Part shown: in pieces, positions 15,322-16,608 of the stretch
How the letters are laid out: each line of letters begins with the position of its first letter
Position numbering within the stretch: the first letter of the stretch is position 1
NCBI GenBank assembly: GCA_964405975.1
Contig: CAYOPW010000054.1
Location: 1-16,608 of the forward strand
Source of the DNA: Hyphomicrobium_A sp964405975
GTDB lineage: Bacteria; Pseudomonadota; Alphaproteobacteria; Rhizobiales; Hyphomicrobiaceae
Reading direction: 5' to 3'
Length of the DNA: 16,608 bases
Position numbers and translations under genes: made by a program
Notes under the pieces: generated by a model
Database searches by the model: none
Told to the model about the DNA's origin: nothing
What the model saw: only the letters and a program-made list of their open reading frames with translations

Positions 15322-15756
15322 ATGCAGCTTGCTTCTGTCGTGAGCTTTTCGATTTTGACGGTGAGTGTTGCGTTCGTCGGCGCGGCACATGCACAAGATG
15401 CGCCCAATTCCTTTGAGTGCACGTTCGAGACAGGCAACGCCTGGAGCTACAAAGAAGGCGCATTTAGTTTCAAGGCGCCTTCACCGCTCAACTTTAAGAT
15501 CACCGAGATCGATCTTGATGGGCAATCTGCCCGCCTTCTGACTGACGGTCGCGACAAAGCCGGCACTCTCAAGATCGTTCGTGCCATCAACGCCAACCAT
15601 TTCCTCGAGGTCGTCAATGAGGGCTTCCTCAATCTAACGACCGTCTACGACAAGGATCCGGCAACGGGCACGCATCCAGCAGTCCATTCGCGCCACTTCG
15701 GGATCCTTGGCCAACCGGTATTTGCGCAATATGCCGGAGCGTGCACGGCGAAGTAG
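15322..15756 (+). CDS. Small secreted hypothetical protein with two cysteines
   Basis: A 144-residue protein with a clear signal peptide (1-24, ending AAHA-QD) and a mature domain of about 120 residues that looks beta-rich. One cysteine lies near each end of the mature chain (FECTF and AGACTAK), suggesting a disulfide that closes the domain. I cannot name a family. GAGGGGG upstream of the ATG at 15322 fixes the start; the open frame extends back to 15211 but that extension overlaps the inverted repeat and has no RBS. It precedes the DUF1489 gene by 100 bases on the same strand. Confidence 0.7.
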   Translation: MQLASVVSFSILTVSVAFVGAAHAQDAPNSFECTFETGNAWSYKEGAFSFKAPSPLNFKITEIDLDGQSARLLTDGRDKAGTLKIVRAINANHFLEVVNEGFLNLTTVYDKDPATGTHPAVHSRHFGILGQPVFAQYAGACTAK

Positions 15757-15856
15757 CAGTTGCCGGCATAAACTTTGTGGATGCTTGTTGTTTGCTCTCG
15801 CGACTCTCTGCCTCGCTGGGCCATGTTGGTCTTGGAAGCTGAAGGGAAGAAGAGCC

Positions 15857-16294
15857 ATGACGTTGCATCTCATTAAGCTGTGCGTGGGCGCGACCTCCGT
15901 TGAAGATCTTGAGGCTTGGCAGAAAGCACGCATGGAGGAGCAGAGGACATCCGGACTCCAGCCGCGCTTGTTCCACACCACCTTCCAGACGCCGAAGCGT
16001 CAAGATGAATTGCTCGACGGCGGCTCGCTCTATTGGGTCATAAAGGGCATGATTCAGGCGCGCCAGCGTCTCGTGGGATTTGAGGACGCGCACAAGAAGG
16101 ACGGCTCACGCTGTTGTCTGCTGCTGCTCGATGAGGAACTCGTGTCTGTGCGTCCCGTCCCGCGCCGTGCGTTTCAAGGCTGGCGGTATTTCTATCCCGA
16201 CGATGCCCCTGCTGATCTTGGCCGCGGTGACAAACGGATTGCGATGCTGCCGCCCAAAATGCGCCGCGAGTTGGCTGAGCTCGGCTTGATTTAG
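15857..16294 (+). CDS. DUF1489 family protein
   Basis: A 145-residue cytoplasmic protein starting MTLHLIKLCVGATSVEDLEAW, the typical opening of DUF1489, a family largely confined to alphaproteobacteria and without an established function. Other conserved-looking segments are RLFHTTFQTPKR, GSLYWVIKGMIQARQ, the hydrophobic strand CCLLLLDEELV, and GWRYFYPDDAP near the C-terminus. Its length matches the family. The ATG at 15857 has GGAAGAAGAG just upstream; the longer frame from 15707 runs back into the preceding gene and adds unrelated sequence. It is useful as a lineage marker. Confidence 0.93.
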   Translation: MTLHLIKLCVGATSVEDLEAWQKARMEEQRTSGLQPRLFHTTFQTPKRQDELLDGGSLYWVIKGMIQARQRLVGFEDAHKKDGSRCCLLLLDEELVSVRPVPRRAFQGWRYFYPDDAPADLGRGDKRIAMLPPKMRRELAELGLI

Positions 16295-16401
16295 GAGTAT
16301 GTTTTGTCCAAGCGGCCCGCCGCCCCATATTCCACTCGCTTCTGTCTCCTCTGACAAACGAATACGAACAGCGCAGCTTGCGCGCCGGTCATCAAGGGAT
16401 C

Positions 16402-16451
16402 GCGCTATAGAGCGCACAAAGATCGTTTGAATTCTGATCATTTAAAGAATT
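16402..16451. repeat. Hairpin and inverted repeat after the DUF1489 gene
   Basis: GCGCT-ATAG-AGCGC (16402-16415) is a perfect 5-bp stem with a 4-base loop, not followed by a T-run. AATTCT (16430-16435) and AGAATT (16446-16451) are exact inverted repeats spaced by 10 bases in an AT-rich patch. The first may be a weak terminator for the upstream gene and the second part of the promoter or operator of the gene starting at 16573. Both are tentative. Confidence 0.2.
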
Positions 16452-16572
16452 GCTTTTGCTGCCCGCCAACGCATCATTGCGCTCGAAAAGGGCAGTTGTA
16501 ACGTGCCGCATTGATTCTAATTCGCCGGACTCTGCCCCGGTTCTTGCGGGAATGATTCTGGGGGAATTTCTT

Positions 16573-16608
16573 ATGTGGCACCGTTTGAGCGTTTGCGCAC
16601 TCGTTATG
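16573..16608 (+). CDS. Partial CDS cut by the right edge
   Basis: The last 12 codons read MWHRLSVCALVM, starting from an ATG preceded by GGGGGAA at about 10 bases. A basic residue followed by hydrophobic ones suggests the beginning of a signal peptide or membrane helix. Too little is visible to name the gene, and the call rests only on the RBS and this N-terminal pattern. Confidence 0.4.
   Translation, partial: MWHRLSVCALVM

Noticed and set aside
1..16608. Mobile elements, CRISPR arrays, tRNA or rRNA genes
   Set aside because: No transposase or integrase motifs, terminal repeats, regularly spaced repeats, or tRNA/rRNA signatures were seen on reading both strands.

Overview
The window reads as a moderately GC-rich chromosomal segment of an alphaproteobacterium, most likely Hyphomicrobiales. 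The best lineage markers are a DUF1489 protein at the right end, a membrane-anchored helix-hairpin-helix protein of the COG3743 type, and the general codon and RBS style. I see no phage, transposase, integrase, CRISPR array, rRNA or tRNA. This is mostly ordinary core and accessory chromosome, with a visibly degenerate corner at the left end.

Left block (1-4.2 kb, + strand). A CbbY-type HAD protein that has lost its catalytic aspartate overlaps (ATGA) a two-CBS-domain gene interrupted by one in-frame TGA. After a 378-bp gene-free stretch comes a complete cyclopropane fatty acid synthase (cfa). Next is a 32-residue single-helix membrane peptide, followed by a membrane-anchored protein with a long Pro/Ala linker and a C-terminal HhH domain.

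Central block (4.2-10.3 kb). A + strand aminoglycoside-phosphotransferase-like/P-loop kinase fusion runs tail-to-tail, with a 17-bp overlap, into a leftward series. In transcription order that series is two paralogous secreted polysaccharide deacetylases, an Hsp20 chaperone, a small acidic hypothetical protein and a zinc alcohol dehydrogenase. A weak terminator-like hairpin separates the deacetylases from Hsp20. Hsp20, cfa, the CBS protein and the dehydrogenase are gene types often seen in stress or low-oxygen gene sets of this group, but I found no convincing shared promoter motif here.

Right block (10.3-16.6 kb). mgtE (Mg2+ channel/transporter) is rightward and has a long leader with several small hairpins, one holding its Shine-Dalgarno sequence. 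It converges on a leftward set: a lipoprotein, an isoprenylcysteine-methyltransferase-like membrane protein, a DUF4287-DUF5655 protein and a secreted coiled-coil protein. Rightward again are a small secreted two-cysteine protein, the DUF1489 gene, and the first codons of a gene cut by the window edge.

Several long open frames overlapping these genes on the other strand are shadows and are not annotated. Start codons were moved from the longest possible ORF to the nearest start with a credible ribosome binding site where one was visible. No clearly new multi-gene system is evident. The items most worth a second look are the dead-looking HAD enzyme beside the TGA-interrupted CBS gene, the tiny membrane peptide paired with the HhH protein, and the structured mgtE leader.
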